64,000 nucleotides of DNA from Guillardia theta CCMP2712 (Eukaryota; Cryptophyceae; Pyrenomonadales; Geminigeraceae): contig NW_005434604.1 in assembly GCF_000315625.1 (NCBI RefSeq), positions 344,278 to 408,277 on the forward strand, written 5' to 3'. The translations under genes were made by a program, and so were the position numbers. Positions 26,701 to 39,149 of the stretch are shown here, in pieces; position 1 is the first letter of the stretch, and the number at the start of each line of letters is the position of its first letter. The notes under the pieces were generated by a model. The model had not been told where the DNA came from. It saw nothing but the letters and a program-made list of their open reading frames with translations, and made no database searches.

Positions 26701-29700
26701 ATGCTGCGCGTGTGGGCCTTGCTCGGGTGCCTCCTGGGCTCCTTGGCCTCAAGTCCGGTGGGTTTGCCGAGCCTTCGCCTTGAGAGGTGAGTGAAGCTGA
26801 ATGCTCCTCCCTCCTCTCATCAACAGCAGGAGGACCATGGAGCTCCGTCCTCACCCCAGACTGCTCTTGTCTACCATCCGAGGAGGCAACTGGTTGCCGC
26901 AAGTGTCACTTTCTCATCATGGTGACTGGTGGTCAGGGACGAAGACGATGAGGATGATGATGACGACGACAACGTCGATGGCGTTGGCAAAGATAGATAT
27001 AGGGACATGCCTCCTCCTGTGTGGAATTCTTATTTTTTATTTCTTGCTGCTTGCTCCTCATCGGCGTCTGCAGGATGAGATAAGATACACGCATGGCATG
27101 CGAACAGGGAAATCAGCAAGAGAAGGCGCGATCATTCAAAACATGACGGTATGAGGCTGTGGCGAGGGTGTGATGGTGCTCACGATGTTGATACTGCAGG
27201 ACAAGTCGTCGGCAGATTCTTCTGACGGTGCATGACAAGTTGTCTGTGTCACGATTGACCTGAGCTATGAAGATGATGAACCTGCATGGGTTGATGGGCA
27301 GATCAAACAGGTTCGACGCCAAAACTCTTGCACCATGGATTGATCCCACTCTGCGCAGGGAGGAAAGAAGATCAAATATTACTACGGAAGGACCAACTAT
27401 TGGAGGTGAGATAGCGAAGAGGATTCACAAAGAGGATTGAGAAAGAGTCCCAACCCCTCACCTCCTGGCTTTCAGGGATGTTCTCAACCAAACAGATCCC
27501 TGGGAGCAGTTCGAGCCTGACCTCCATAAGGTGTTCTGGATGAAAGATGACGATGATGTGTATCGGATTGAATTCATTCTCTTTGAACACAGGGTCAAAC
27601 ATACGCAGACTTCATGTTTGCTAAAGAGCGTTTTGACAACGTGGACGTGATGGAGCAACATGGTAGATAGAGGGACATCAATAGATATTCCCGAACTGAG
27701 ATCGTGTGCAGGGCCACTCAAGGATCGGATGAGAGACTTGATCGCGGTCGCTGCTTTCTTGCATTGATCCACGATTGGGTCACCATCTCAAAACTTCTTT
27801 GCAGGAGGGACGTACAACCCCAGCTGGATATGGCCTCGTGAGTTTGAATTGTGATGTTCCGATTCCTGATCTGCGCTTGAGGTCAGGGGGGGGTTGTGAG
27901 CGCGAATTTCAGCTTTAGTTATCCTGAAAATCGATTCGCGACGATATGTGAGAGGGAATTTGAGTCCTGTCGATTGCTAATGTTGTCGCAGATCCAAATT
28001 TGACTGGCAACTTGAGCGAGATTCCGATTTATGAGTACATCTGTCTTGGACATTGAGATTGAATTTCACTGACGAGCGCCGGTGCTAGTTATGACTCGGA
28101 AAAAGACGAATATTTCTTGGGCACGGTCAAAGTTTGTGCCAAAAATCTTCTTGTCTGAACAACTCTTTCGAATCCAGACGATTGTTCACAACGATGATTT
28201 GTCTGTTTCGCTGTCAAACAAATCAAGGTGATGGAACAAGATTGGATCTTTTCTTTTATCGATTGTACAGATTGCTGGAGCCCGACGAAGTGTTCGCTCG
28301 CTTCGTTCCTTACCAGAATGCTGTGTGTCTCGAATCGGAGCGTGTTTTGAGAGTATGATGGTGTTGTTGCAGTCATACCCAGAACCAACGAAGAGCAGAG
28401 ACAGGTACATCAAAGGTGAGAACTCAACGATGTTCGACTCTTTATCATGTTTGATGGGGCTATAGCTTTCGAAGATCAGCTAAGGTGAAGCCTTCCTGCC
28501 TGAATGGCGGTCATCATTTCCTTGACAACCTAAAAGATGGGAGAACGGAGAACTTCCTATGCCTCTCAATGAAGAAGGAAAGTGTTTCTTCCTTCCTGAT
28601 ATTTGAGATTTGTTTGATTTCCTCTTGTTTCATCCACTCCAGACTTGGAAGAGATTGAAGAAGATAAGAGAAGACAGGTTGGAAAGTGATGAGGAAAATT
28701 CGCTGAGCGGGTTGACGTTTCCAATGAATCAGATAAATGAACAACTATGCGAAGCGGCAGAGCAAGGATCAGTCGGGTTGTTCAAGTGCTGAGATTTGCG
28801 ATCCCTCGATGTCAAGAGTCATTGAAACAATTTTCCTCAGATCTCTGATGCAATGTGGTGGAAATGTTTCCTGGCACATGTAAGTTTGTGGCTCCTTCCT
28901 CCTCCTCCCCTTGCACTCTTTCTCTCTCCTTCCGTGGCGTTGCCCTCCTCCTCTCCCCTTCTTCGTTCTCCTCCACTTCTTGAATCTTTGAGTTTCCTGT
29001 CAGGCCTCCCGACATGTTGGCGCCGTTGCACTACGCTGCGCTGAATGTGAGGAAGAGGGGAGAGGACGAGAACACAGCAAAGAAGGAGAAAAGAGACAGA
29101 TAGAGAAAACCAAGGGAAGGGCAAAGGACAGGGAAGAGAAGGAACAGGGACAGGGAAAGGAAAGGAAAGCGAAAGGGAAAGGACATGGAAGGAGACAGGG
29201 AGTTGAGGTGCCTTGAAAGCTCCTGAAAGACTGTCAGGGCCATTTGGAGATCGTCAAGATTCTCATCGAGAAAGGGTGAGGCAGACCTGTTGTCTTCTTC
29301 TTGTCAATTCTCGCAGCGTCAACGTGAGCGCTCGGGATGACTGGGACCGCACGCCGCTGCACTGGGCTGGTGAGGACAGAGGTGAGGTTGTCAAGCGCGA
29401 GTGACGAGGGTCGAGCAGCATACAACGGTCACGTGGAAGTTGCGAAGGAGCTGATAGCCAACGGGGCGAACGTGATGGCCAAGGTGGGGAGGAGACGCTG
29501 GGAGGAAGAGGCGTTTGACGCAGTGGCGCAGACCAAGGGAGACTGTACCCCCTACGTGAGACTTTGCGGCTTCTTGTGGGGATGAGGTGAAACCTTGGCA
29601 GTCGTTCGCGTCGATGTTCATGCACACGCACAACGACGTCATCCGCTACTTCCGCGACCAGGTCAGCTGCGGCCCTGCCTGCTTGCCTGTGATGCTCGGG

Positions 29701-29890
29701 CAGGAGAGCAAGTTGAACCCCTCCATCCTCAACAAAGACACCTCCACGACAAACTTCTTGGATGATGAGGTAAGCGAGCAGAAAAAGGAGGAAGAGCAGG
29801 AGGAAGAGGCTCCGATGATTTTGTTCGCAGATGTTCAAGCAGCGCAACGCGAAGTTTAGTTCCCACCCGTTGCGAGCTAATCTTGGATAA
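26701..29890 (+). CDS. Secretory-pathway ankyrin-repeat protein, many small exons
   Basis: Exon 1 encodes a signal peptide, MLRVWALLGCLLGSLASSPV. Following small exons read TMELRPHPRLLLSTIRGGNW, GKSAREGAIIQNMT, YEDDEPAWVDGQ, KKIKYYYGRTNYWR, NQTDPWEQFEPDLHK, YADFMFAKERFDNVDV, GTYNPSWIWP, LSEIPIYE and YDSEKDEYFLGT, a lumenal-looking N-terminal domain that I do not recognise. From about 28740 come ankyrin helices: NEQLCEAAEQGS, APLHYAALN, GHLEIVKILIEKG, VNVSARDDWDRTPLHWA and AAYNGHVEVAKELIANGANV. The last exons give KPWQSFASMFMHTHNDVIRY and a short basic tail with the stop at 29888-29890. Ankyrin repeats bind proteins and are mostly cytosolic, so a signal peptide in front is odd. Exon edges in 27200-28500 are approximate. 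Confidence 0.72.
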
Positions 29891-30303
29891 AGAGCGTTGC
29901 GATGATACAATATACTTCAAATTGAGTACATGCACTCGTATGCTTGTTCCCCTACATGACTCACTCACTTGTCTTGTTCCCCTACATGACTTACTCGCTT
30001 GTCTTGTTCCCCTACATGACTTACTCGCTTGTCTTGTTCGACTTGTCTTGTACATACTCTGCATTCCTCACTCCCACAAAGCCACCACTACCACCCCTCA
30101 TTTCACCTTCATATGAATGGCAGAGGAAGGGTGGGTGGGAATTCGAAATGGAGTGATGCAAGGGAATGACAATGGAAGGGGATGAAGATGGTGGAACAGA
30201 ACAGAGCAGAGCAGAACAGAACAGAACAGAAGATCAGGAACTCTGATCTCACACGAGGATATCTCATCTCGCAGTTGCTGTTGTTTGATTGAATACGAGT
30301 GAG
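29891..30303. repeat. Intergenic with a 30-bp tandem repeat (x3) and an ACAGA microsatellite
   Basis: A 30-bp unit beginning cttgttcccctacatgac repeats three times at 29943-30032. cagaacagaacagaacagaa-type repeats lie at about 30198-30232. Otherwise this is intergenic DNA before the next gene. Confidence 0.85.
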
Positions 30304-32827
30304 ATGCCCTTGTCTGATGGTTCAGACTTCTCCGACATCGACGATATTTTGGAAGGTAATGTCCTCCTCGATGAAAAATGAGAATGATGATGATAATTAT
30401 AATAATGATGAGGGCGGGTTGGGAAGAAAGCTGATGATGAAAACCTTGCCATAATGATGATCACGATTATGATGATCACGATGATTATATCATTATTATC
30501 TTAGCTGTAGACGTGTCGACCTATGCAAATGGATATGAGAGTGTGCGTTGAACGATCTCTGCAGATCTCTCTCGCAGAGCAAGTCAGGAGCAGGAAGATG
30601 TCAAGAAGAAGTCGAGCTCGGATACAAGCAGGTCCAACAGCAGCTCGAGCAAGACCAAGAAGTCAAAGAGCAGCAAGGACAAGTCCAAGAGCTCCAGAGA
30701 CAAACCTTCCAGGAAGACCCCAGCTGAGGTGAAGACTCGGCGTCTGCTCATCCCAGCCGTGACTCTCATGCAGACACGTAAGGACGAGGATGCGGATGAG
30801 CTTCTGCGAGGCATGGGGGCTGCTCTGTCCCAGGCTGTTCCCAAGCCCAAGCTCTTCGACCCTCTTGCCGGCCTCAGCTTCGGCCTGCCATCTAGCGGCG
30901 CAGACAGAGGAGAGAGCAAGAGGAAGGAGGAGGCCAGCCGAACTCCTGCAGCCGATGCGCGCGACTTCGGCATGGAAGATGCTGCCAACTTGATCAAGTC
31001 GTCCGGCGTGCGCACTTTTGCTGAGCACCATGCTCCTTCTCACCCCTCCCGGTCTACCTTCGCCTCCTCCAACCTCTCCATCCTTTCTGAGGAAAGCCTT
31101 GGCGATAGCCAGACGAAAGTTTACGCTCTGCCGAGCAGAGAGGAGGAAGAGGAGGAGGAGGAGGAGGAGACAGAAGAACAAAGATTCTCAAAGTTTGGAA
31201 ACATTCGCATGGCAGGGGATCTCCTCCCCGATGAGCAAGCCCCTAGTGTGCAGAGGGAAAAGACCAAGAAGTAAGTGAAGAATCCTCCCCACATCCTCTT
31301 CTCCTCCTCCCCCTCCCCTCCCCTTCTCTCCTTCCTCGTTCAGTTCTCTCCTCTCCCTCTTCGCTATCCCTTCTCACTGTCCTCCTTTCAGGACGGTGGG
31401 TGCCGAGACTTCGGACTCCTCTTTTGACCTCTCCGACTTGTCGATCTCCGACTCTGAGCTGATGGTGGACACGACTCGTTCGGCAGGAAGGAAGGGGATC
31501 CTCAAGAAGAAATCCTCCTCCTCCTCCCCCTCCTCTCGCCCTTCCCGTCCCAAGAAGATTCGCTTTGGTCAAGTTTCCTACCGTGACGACGATCCTTTTT
31601 CCCGCTCTCTCTCCTCCAAACCACAAACCTTCCAGACCGTCAACAATCTCGACGGGAAAGAGAAGGATGAGAAGGAGAAAGGGGGCTTGTTTGCATCGAA
31701 GTTCGGGAATATTCAGTTCGCGGACGACCTGGGAGGGAAGCAGGAGGAGCAGGAGGAGCAGGAGGAGGAGGAGGAGGAGGAGAAAGGGGGCTTATTTGCA
31801 TCGAAGTTCGGGAATATTCAGTTCGCGGACGACCTGGGAGGGAAGCAGGAGGAGGATGGATGGATGGAGGAGGAGGAGGAGGAGGAGGAGAAAGGGGGCT
31901 TATTTGCATCGAAGTTCGGGAATATTCAGTTCGCGGACGACCTGGGAGGGAAGCAGGACGGGGAGGAAATTCCAGCAGAGGTCGAGCTCGATGAAGAGGT
32001 TGTTGATGATTTTGACTCTCACGGGTATGATGAAGACTTCCATGAGGACGTCTCGGCTTGCGAGGAGGAGAGCAGACCCTCCAGCCAAGGCCCAGCTGCG
32101 TCAAGGGAGGCTGCTAGCAGGGAGCAAGAAAGATCAGCGCAGATTCAGAGGATGGAGGAGGAGCTGAGCTTCTGGAAGGTGGAGGCGATGCGCCTGGCAG
32201 CTGAGAAGGATGAGACGCATCGCACGCTCAAGGGGCTGATGAAGCTGAGAACGACGGAACAGGCGGGGGAGAGAAGAGTTGACACGGATCGAGTGAGGAG
32301 TCAGGCGACAGGGAGTGACAGCGGCACGAGCAGGTGGCAACAGTCAACATCTTGCGATGCTGACGGCAACCGCAGGCCTCAGGTCTTCCCGATCGCAAGC
32401 AGCTTGATGGATGAGTCTCAGCGGTATTTCTTCTCCCTTGTATCCTCCTCCTCCTTCTCATTCCCGCCATGTTCTTCTCCATTGTCCTCAATCACAGACA
32501 GGATCTCCATGTCCTTGCGCAAGCCTCTCTTGGATGCCTCCGAGCAGCTCCTTGCTGCCAACTTGCATCTCATCCGAGCTGCGGTGACACACCAGAGGTC
32601 GCTTGCTCCTGTGACCCTCCCTCTCAGATGAATCGCTCTCAAGCCCGAGCTGCGTTCCAGCAGAGGAGAAATGACTTCAGTTACACGACCCTCGAAGACA
32701 CTCTAGCCTACATGCGCAGCTGCCCACTCCGACCTCAGGTCTGCTTGTCTTGCTCGCCCTGACCTCACCCATTCCTCAGGTTCGAACGTTCCGAGAGGCG
32801 CTGGAGGACATCAGGACCAAGGTTTGA
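30304..32827 (+). CDS. Acidic, low-complexity protein with repeated SKFGNI(Q/R) motifs
   Basis: Exon 1 (30304-30355) encodes MPLSDGSDFSDIDDILE. Exon 2 (30565-31270) begins with a Ser/Lys-rich block, then KTRRLLIPAVTLMQ and a first motif copy, RFSKFGNIRMAGDLL. Exon 3 (31392 to about 32439) has FDLSDLSISDSELMVD and three near-identical 40-50-residue repeats, each with FASKFGNIQFADDLGGK plus a Glu-rich spacer, then a coiled coil (MEEELSFWKVEAMRLAAEKD). A 3' exon reads MSLRKPLLDASEQLLAANLH. It is followed by AFQQRRNDFSYTTLED and by VRTFREALEDIRTKV, with the stop at 32825-32827. The splice at 32440-32505 is not settled. I do not recognise the family. Short repeated motifs set in acidic, disordered sequence look like binding sites for a partner protein. 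It is convergent with the EMAP-like gene, about 40 nt apart. Confidence 0.75.
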
Positions 32828-32866
32828 AAATCAACACTTTGTTACTATTAAAGATTAAATGTCTGT

Positions 32867-35800
32867 CTACTTCTTGCTACTGGTCATTTCTTTCACTTTC
32901 CGTTTGCGTTCTTGCAGCTCAGACCACATCATGTAATTGTTAAAATGTGAGGAGTCGCCGCAACCGTAATCGTCATCCGACATGAGCCAGTCCTGGATCT
33001 TCTTCCACTCCTTCTCCTGCTCTTTTGCCAGATGTTTCACATAATCCCATTCGTCCTCTGCTTGTGCTCCAAACTCGAGCTTGTTGGAGTTTCGGTCCGA
33101 GACGGCTTGCATGGCGTCATGGGTCACAGCAGGCAGCATCGACTCGTTGGGGTCGTAGGCAGTGACGAGGAGGAAGTGCGGTCTCCGACCTCCACACGTC
33201 TCCTCCGAGTAATCCTCATCGGTCAACGGCTTCCAGATCTCTTGCTTGTCTCGCGATTTCGACGAATGCACCAGCGGGATTCGAGAGATCTCCTGGAATT
33301 CCGAGTTGTGATACTGGTTGAGCATGACGTTACTTGTGTAGTCGCCGGTCGGGCGGTGGAGGGGGAGCAGCATCAGTTTGTTCTCCTTCAGCAGCTCCAG
33401 GTTGTTGAGCACGTTGTCGCTGCCATACACATCGATGACATCATCAACCTCCTCCTTGGACCTGAACACAATGGTGGCCCACCGGCTGCTGATCTTCGAC
33501 CCGAGGTCCGCCGAGGGAAACATCCGCCCCTCATGCGCAGCTCCGGTGTCGAAAACCTCCACAGCAACGATCTCGCGGTTGGGGAGAGCAGATTGAGCGT
33601 GCGTCTTCTTCCATGCCTCCCTGTGCAAATTAGCAATATGCAAAATCCTCCTTCTCTGTCTCTCTGTCAGATGATTCGGAAGAATGCTCTGAACTTCTTC
33701 TCGAAAAGCTCGAAATTCCTCGTCTTTTTCACGTTCAGCAGCTGTGATGTCACGATCAACCTTGAGAAATGCAGTGAAGAAAGCTGTGAGGATTTCTTTC
33801 AGCTCCCAGTTCGACAGCACATATTCTCCTCCTACTTTCTTGTCTGGCAAGTTTTGAACATAGACTTTGTTTGGAATGACATGCCTCCATTGAAAGATGG
33901 ACATGTCTGTGCCTCCGGCAGATATCAAGTAGTCATCGTCGTATGAAAATCGTACTTGAGAAACAAAGCTGCCATGACCGTAATATGACCTGAAGGCTTG
34001 CTTGAACCCGAAGGCAGGCCAGCGGAAAAGCTTCACTTTCCCGTCATCATCGCCAGTGGCGCACACGTTATGTCCCCAGGACGAGCTCTGACCCTCGCCA
34101 GGAAAGTTATGAGTCTTGAAGACGTCTTCGGGTTCGGCGCTGTCATTCGGAATCTCTCCACTGACGTAGGGGTAAGGAGAAGGATCATTCCCTCCGTGAC
34201 ATGGAGCCCAGGGGGGCACCTTACTGTGAGATCGATCGATGGAGTTGATGTCCGAACCAGTAGACCCACGTCGCCATATGCTCTTTACGGTCCATCCCAG
34301 CACACAATTGTGTGTAGCCCACTTTTTCTTGCTCAATTCTTCGGTTTTCACGCTTTGCTTTCCGCTCGGAATCACGCAGTAAAGCAATTCATTGGACATG
34401 CTGGTCGAACGCAGATATCCGCTCTCTGCATCAAAGTCGACATGAGTGACGGCACCTGAGTGATCGTTACAACACCCTACTCGTTTGTATGGCATGGTTG
34501 ACTGAAGTAAGATTTCTTCCTCTGACATTCCCAGAGACTTCTGCTTCGCATACTCCCTCTCTCGATCACGAGAGGACGTTTCTTCTAGTCTTTCAATTCT
34601 GTGACGATAAATGTCGATACAGTTATCTCCCAGGGCAACTGCAAGGTACTTCCCATCTGGACTGTACTTGAGAGACATAACTTGAGAAGAAGAAAGGGAG
34701 CTGTCCATGCTGTAAGCTTGTCTCGGCAAGGGATTGAAGCAGCATAAGTTAATATTTCCAAATGCTTCCTCCGGATCAAAGAAAGGATCTGAAAACGTAT
34801 CGCCCGCGACGTTTTCATCATCTTGATTCGCAGCATCAAAGGATGACTTCTCAGTGTTCCAGACTGAGAACGATCCATCTTCATGACCGATTGCAAATAG
34901 CGAACACGGCTTATTGTTGATCATGGCTGCACCATGAACACCTTCCCCACTTTCCTCGTACCAGAAGGTGGCTGATCGATTTTGCTTGTAGGTATAGACA
35001 CTACTGATCATGATCTGGTCATTGATATCGAAGAAACGAGCTGAACAGTCCTTGCTCACAGACATGAAGATCCTTTCGTCTGGGATTGGTGCTATCCCAT
35101 AGACAGGCTGCATATGACCTCTCATTACGACCCGCTTTCCACAGACTGCCCATTCCCAAGGACAACCCTGCGAGTCATTTGGCATATACCCAGGCTTACT
35201 CTCATCAAATCTTTGATACCAGAAGGTGCAAACTGGAATCCTGTTGGCAACAGCTCCATTGCTTCCCTTCCATTCTCGGACTTTGTCATGTCCCCACCAT
35301 TCTTGGTCCCCAAGTCTCCCTTCAATCGAATTAGCGCTATCACCACGAATTCGGTGGTTTTCGGATAGCCCGAAGATCCATGAATCTCTATCCTTTTGAC
35401 CACACCTTCGGAGTCCAAGCATGAGAATTGTGTTGTCTGTCATTCCCACCAGCAGGCAGCCTTCTACTCCAAGGTCGGCGAAGGATAAGTGCGTGGCTGG
35501 AGCCCCTCGAATTCCCTTTGCAGGCTCCTCTCTCACATACGATTCGTCGGTCATGTAGCTGAATAATGTTTTTGACGAGGACCAGTCCATCGATCGGACT
35601 GAAATCTTTGCGATAAGACTTGGATCGCACTTCCTCGTGAAAGAACGCAGATCAATCACACACTTTGGCTTCTTGAGATCACGTAGTTCCGGATCCCACA
35701 TCTATAAGTATTTGTCAGTCCAGCTTAGTTACATAGAATCGTCCAATGTACCTTCAAGTATCCTCCTTTGCCAGCTGTAAATAAACCCACTTTATCAACG

Positions 35801-37968
35801 TATAAGATCCCTAGAACTTGTTCTTTGTGTGCGCGTTCAATCTTTGCCTGCACTTTGCCTACACTCCATATGTAAACATCTCCATTTTCAACACCTGTAA
35901 CAACATTTCCTTTCGGTGTAAAACATATGCATCTTTGATTGAGAGGGTCTGCGATGTCACCGAACAATCCAGTAGCCATTTCAAGTTCGACATCGCCTAA
36001 TTCCCACATTTTCATGTGTTTCTCTCCACAAGAGGCGAATGCAGCCATGCTGTACTCATTGAACTTGCAAATGTCAACTTTCCCGCCATGAGCCTGTCCT
36101 TCACGGATCTTCATGGGGCCATTCTTATTTTTCCAATCAAAGACAGTGATATGATGCTCAAAATCGTTTGCCATTGCAACAAGGTAATTGCCTTTGCTGT
36201 TAAAACTCAAAGACACTACTTCAATTCGCTTTGGGCCCAACGACATAGTAGCCAAGATCTGATCTTTGAATTCATGTCGTCCATCATATGGAGTTACCCT
36301 CCATACAATTATCCTTGGATTTCTCCCTTTCTGACCGCTGGCAACGATGCATCGATTAGGCAGGTCCCAATCCCTCCAATCGATGACACCTCCTGAATCA
36401 AATGCAAGTCATACCTCCTATAGATAGAGTAGGTCACATTTCAATGATACCTTCAAACATTTGAGGGAATTCTTCAGTTGAAACTGAACAGTTGAAAATA
36501 AGTGCAAGTTTTTAGATCAATCGCCTCGTTTACCTGGCAAGGTACGGTCCGTAGGCTTCCATTTCTTGGGTCCTGGGGTATAAACTCCCTTGGTATAAGC
36601 GAAAAACATTTCCCATTGCTCAGCTGTGAGGGGGTTTGTAGGCTTTTCCATCTGTTGAAGCATGTCAATCAGGATTTGTGGAGGCAAAAATAGACCTCTG
36701 CCCAACTTGCGTCTGGCTTTTGATATACTCGTTTGAGAACTGCAATCGAAGAAACGCTGTTGGTGTGATGCAAAAATCGTTGAACATTGTTTTTGACATC
36801 GAAGACTATCACTGTAGCAGCAGCGAAATAGACGATTTCTCCTGTATGGACCATGCAACCACGATCTGAGCATGGAAAGACAATACAATCAGTTCAATAA
36901 AACTTCGAAGCAAACTGATTGTGAGCAACCTGAATCATATGCCTGTAAAAAATGCAGGTTCTCCAAACCAGGGCCCTCTCCAAACAACTCCTGATCCCAA
37001 CAGCTTGCACCTGTCAAAAGCCCGTTCAAAAAAGTCAGACAAAGCAATCATGAAATCACCTTGGTATCCATAAACAAAATCAAGAGAAAGATGGCTAGAA
37101 GGCTCCCTTTGCCACTGTTTATGGGTGTCATCCAACCCTGTGGAGAGGATCAGTCAGTTTGCATCAACATGATTGGTACAATAGAATTACCCTGAAATTG
37201 CACAGGTGCCATCACGGATGTGACACAAGGATTGTACTTCTCAAGTCCTCCTTGAGAAGCATTTTCCCATGGGTCTATCTGGTCTATCCTACTGTATCCT
37301 ATGGATCCCTTGAATGCCATCAATACAAATGACTGAAGAGGAGGTAGTGAACCTGGACTGGAAACGGTTCGTTTGCAGAGTCTTGATCGCCTAGTCCGAG
37401 CATTGTTTTCGTAAGACCGGTTTCAGTATGCTCCACAGGTCTGAAGCGAGGGACAATGGTCCTCTCATACTGATCTCTGATAGCATCTTGCTTCTTCTTT
37501 TCTTGTACCTTCGTAGGAAGAAAGCGAGTAAGTCTATGTGAATCTTAGGCACGTATGTTACTTGCTGTTGGAGAGCAGCTTTGAAGGCTGAAACATATCT
37601 GGACTGTTTAACGTTTCCTTCAACCTGGATTATGTAAATCAGTAATGACTTGAATCATAGTCTCCAAGTGAATTGACCTTCTTCCGGAAGTCGTTCAACA
37701 TGAAAACTGGCTTTCCGTTGACCTTGACAGCGAACGTCGACCCAGTGACATAATCGTAATTGATTGGTCGATGCTTTGCAGAGGCTGCTGGAGCTCTACT
37801 GGCTGCAGTCACAAGTTACTTGTGAGGATATGCTTTCGTTGCGACTTTGCGAAACCGACCTGGCGCAGAAAATGGTCGAGAAGACATAGGTTTTGAAAGC
37901 GGTCTTTGGAAAGTTGGGGTTTGTCTTCGAGTAGAGTCTGCCCTCGTCATTGTAGGTGGCCGCTCCAT
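32867..37968 (-). CDS. EMAP-like (EML) WD40 protein with HELP motif and long C-terminal extension
   Basis: EMAP-like proteins bind tubulin and microtubules through a HELP motif and two WD-repeat propellers. Exon 1 (37860-37968) encodes MERPPTMTRADSTRRQ. It joins in frame to exon 37678-37802, which contains INYDYVTGSTFAVKVNGK. The HELP motif is at about 37075-37110 (SLDFVYGYQG), then HTGEIVYFAAATVIVFDV and NNVQRFLHHTNS. WD repeats include DWDLPNRCIVASGQ, YLVAMANDFEHHITVFDW, MAAFASCGEKHMKMWEL, NVVTGVENGDVYIWSV and GLFTAGKGGYLK, joined to MWDPELRDL in the 2.8-kb last exon, which holds more repeats (KYLAVALGDNCIDIYRH, YLISAGGTDMSIFQW). An exon at about 36530-36710 (ILIDMLQQMEKPTNPLTAEQ) interrupts the usual HELP-to-WD order. 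About 310 C-terminal residues after the last propeller blade match nothing I know. Confidence 0.85.
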
Positions 37969-39149
37969 CGTTGAGCACAATCGTTTCCCTAGCACAAAAT
38001 GTCACAACTGGGACCCTCAATCTCTTATGCGTTGTCCTTGTTTCCAGGCTAGATTCATAATCAACTTCCCAGTAGCCTATCAGCATGACATTCTTCTCCT
38101 TCCCTTCTCGGCCGTAAGCGTTTCATCTCATGTTCCCTCCCCTCCCGTCAAGGTCGTACGCTGCTTCACTGCTCTCCAGCGGCTCATAACTGGGAGCATG
38201 GTGCACAGCGGACCGAGCACCCCGGCTATGAATTCACCCACTAGTATGGACCCCCTACCACCTACCCAGGCATTGCTCTTCGAAAGGGTTGGTCCCAATA
38301 CTTCAACTACCCCACCTCCTGGTCGTATCAAAAGCAAATCTTTCCAAAGGGAGTCCCAATTTGAAGCTTTTTCAGAGTGGCTTTGAATATGTGTGTCTTA
38401 GTTTTGAAAGTTGCATTAAGCGGTGTAATATCAGGATTCTGTACCCAAACATTTGATTTGGGTAGGTCCAATGCATTAGTAACGCAAATGTAACCGTCCA
38501 AATTTCAGTTTCGGTTGCTCAGGAGGTTTTTGTCACGGTTGTTAACTTTGAGTAAAGGTTACTACTACTCCCGCCCCCGGGCCAGGCCGCCGCCCACAGT
38601 GCCAGACGGTGGTGGACTCGGACTGCGGGCCCGGGACTCGGACTCGGCCGTCGGACCGCAGTGCGGCGGCACTGGGCCGCGCCGGTACCGTGCCACGACG
38701 GTGCGGCCCCAGGCCGCCTGGCACAGTGTCACGGCTAAGTCACAGCCTGTGCCGCGGCACGCGTTACTGCGGCCCCGGCCCCCGGCACTCCGAGCCGCCG
38801 TGCCCGCCGCGCCGTGGGCTTCTGGCGACCGTGCGGCCACGGTGACCCGTAGCCCTCCCGGCCGGGCGGGCCGCCGCGGGCTATCATCATCATGGCATAG
38901 TAGGCCGCCGCGATCGCGGCCCGGCGGCCCCCGGCCGGGCCACCGCACTATTGCATGACGGTTATTCAACAGTTATTGTAAGGCTTGCGACCTGACGCTG
39001 CATGACGGTTTATGCTACAGTCAAGAGCAGGTGTGTTGTGACCTGTCCCTGGTCTCAGCCACGTTGAAGCCCTGGTGCTCTCTTCTATCGTGATCTGATA
39101 GATCTAGTACCTTGCTATTGCCTTCTCTTCTTTATACAACAAAGTAGAC
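37969..39149. other. Intergenic: GGGTAGG-type segment plus large GC island
   Basis: 38210-38500 contains ccctaccacctaccc, ctaccccacc, gtacccaaac and gggtaggtcc. 38560-38960 is an extremely GC-rich island (ggccgggcgggccgccg, ggcccggcggcccc). Open frames there are products of composition. The island ends about 190 nt before the methyltransferase gene. Confidence 0.65.

Noticed and set aside
29943-30032. CRISPR-like repeat array
   Set aside because: The 30-bp copies are contiguous with no spacers, so this is a simple minisatellite in a eukaryotic intergenic region.
38515-38969. Overlapping 130-150-aa frames on both strands
   Set aside because: Stop codons are rare in the GC island, so open frames arise by composition. 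Residues are mostly Arg, Pro, Gly and Ala.
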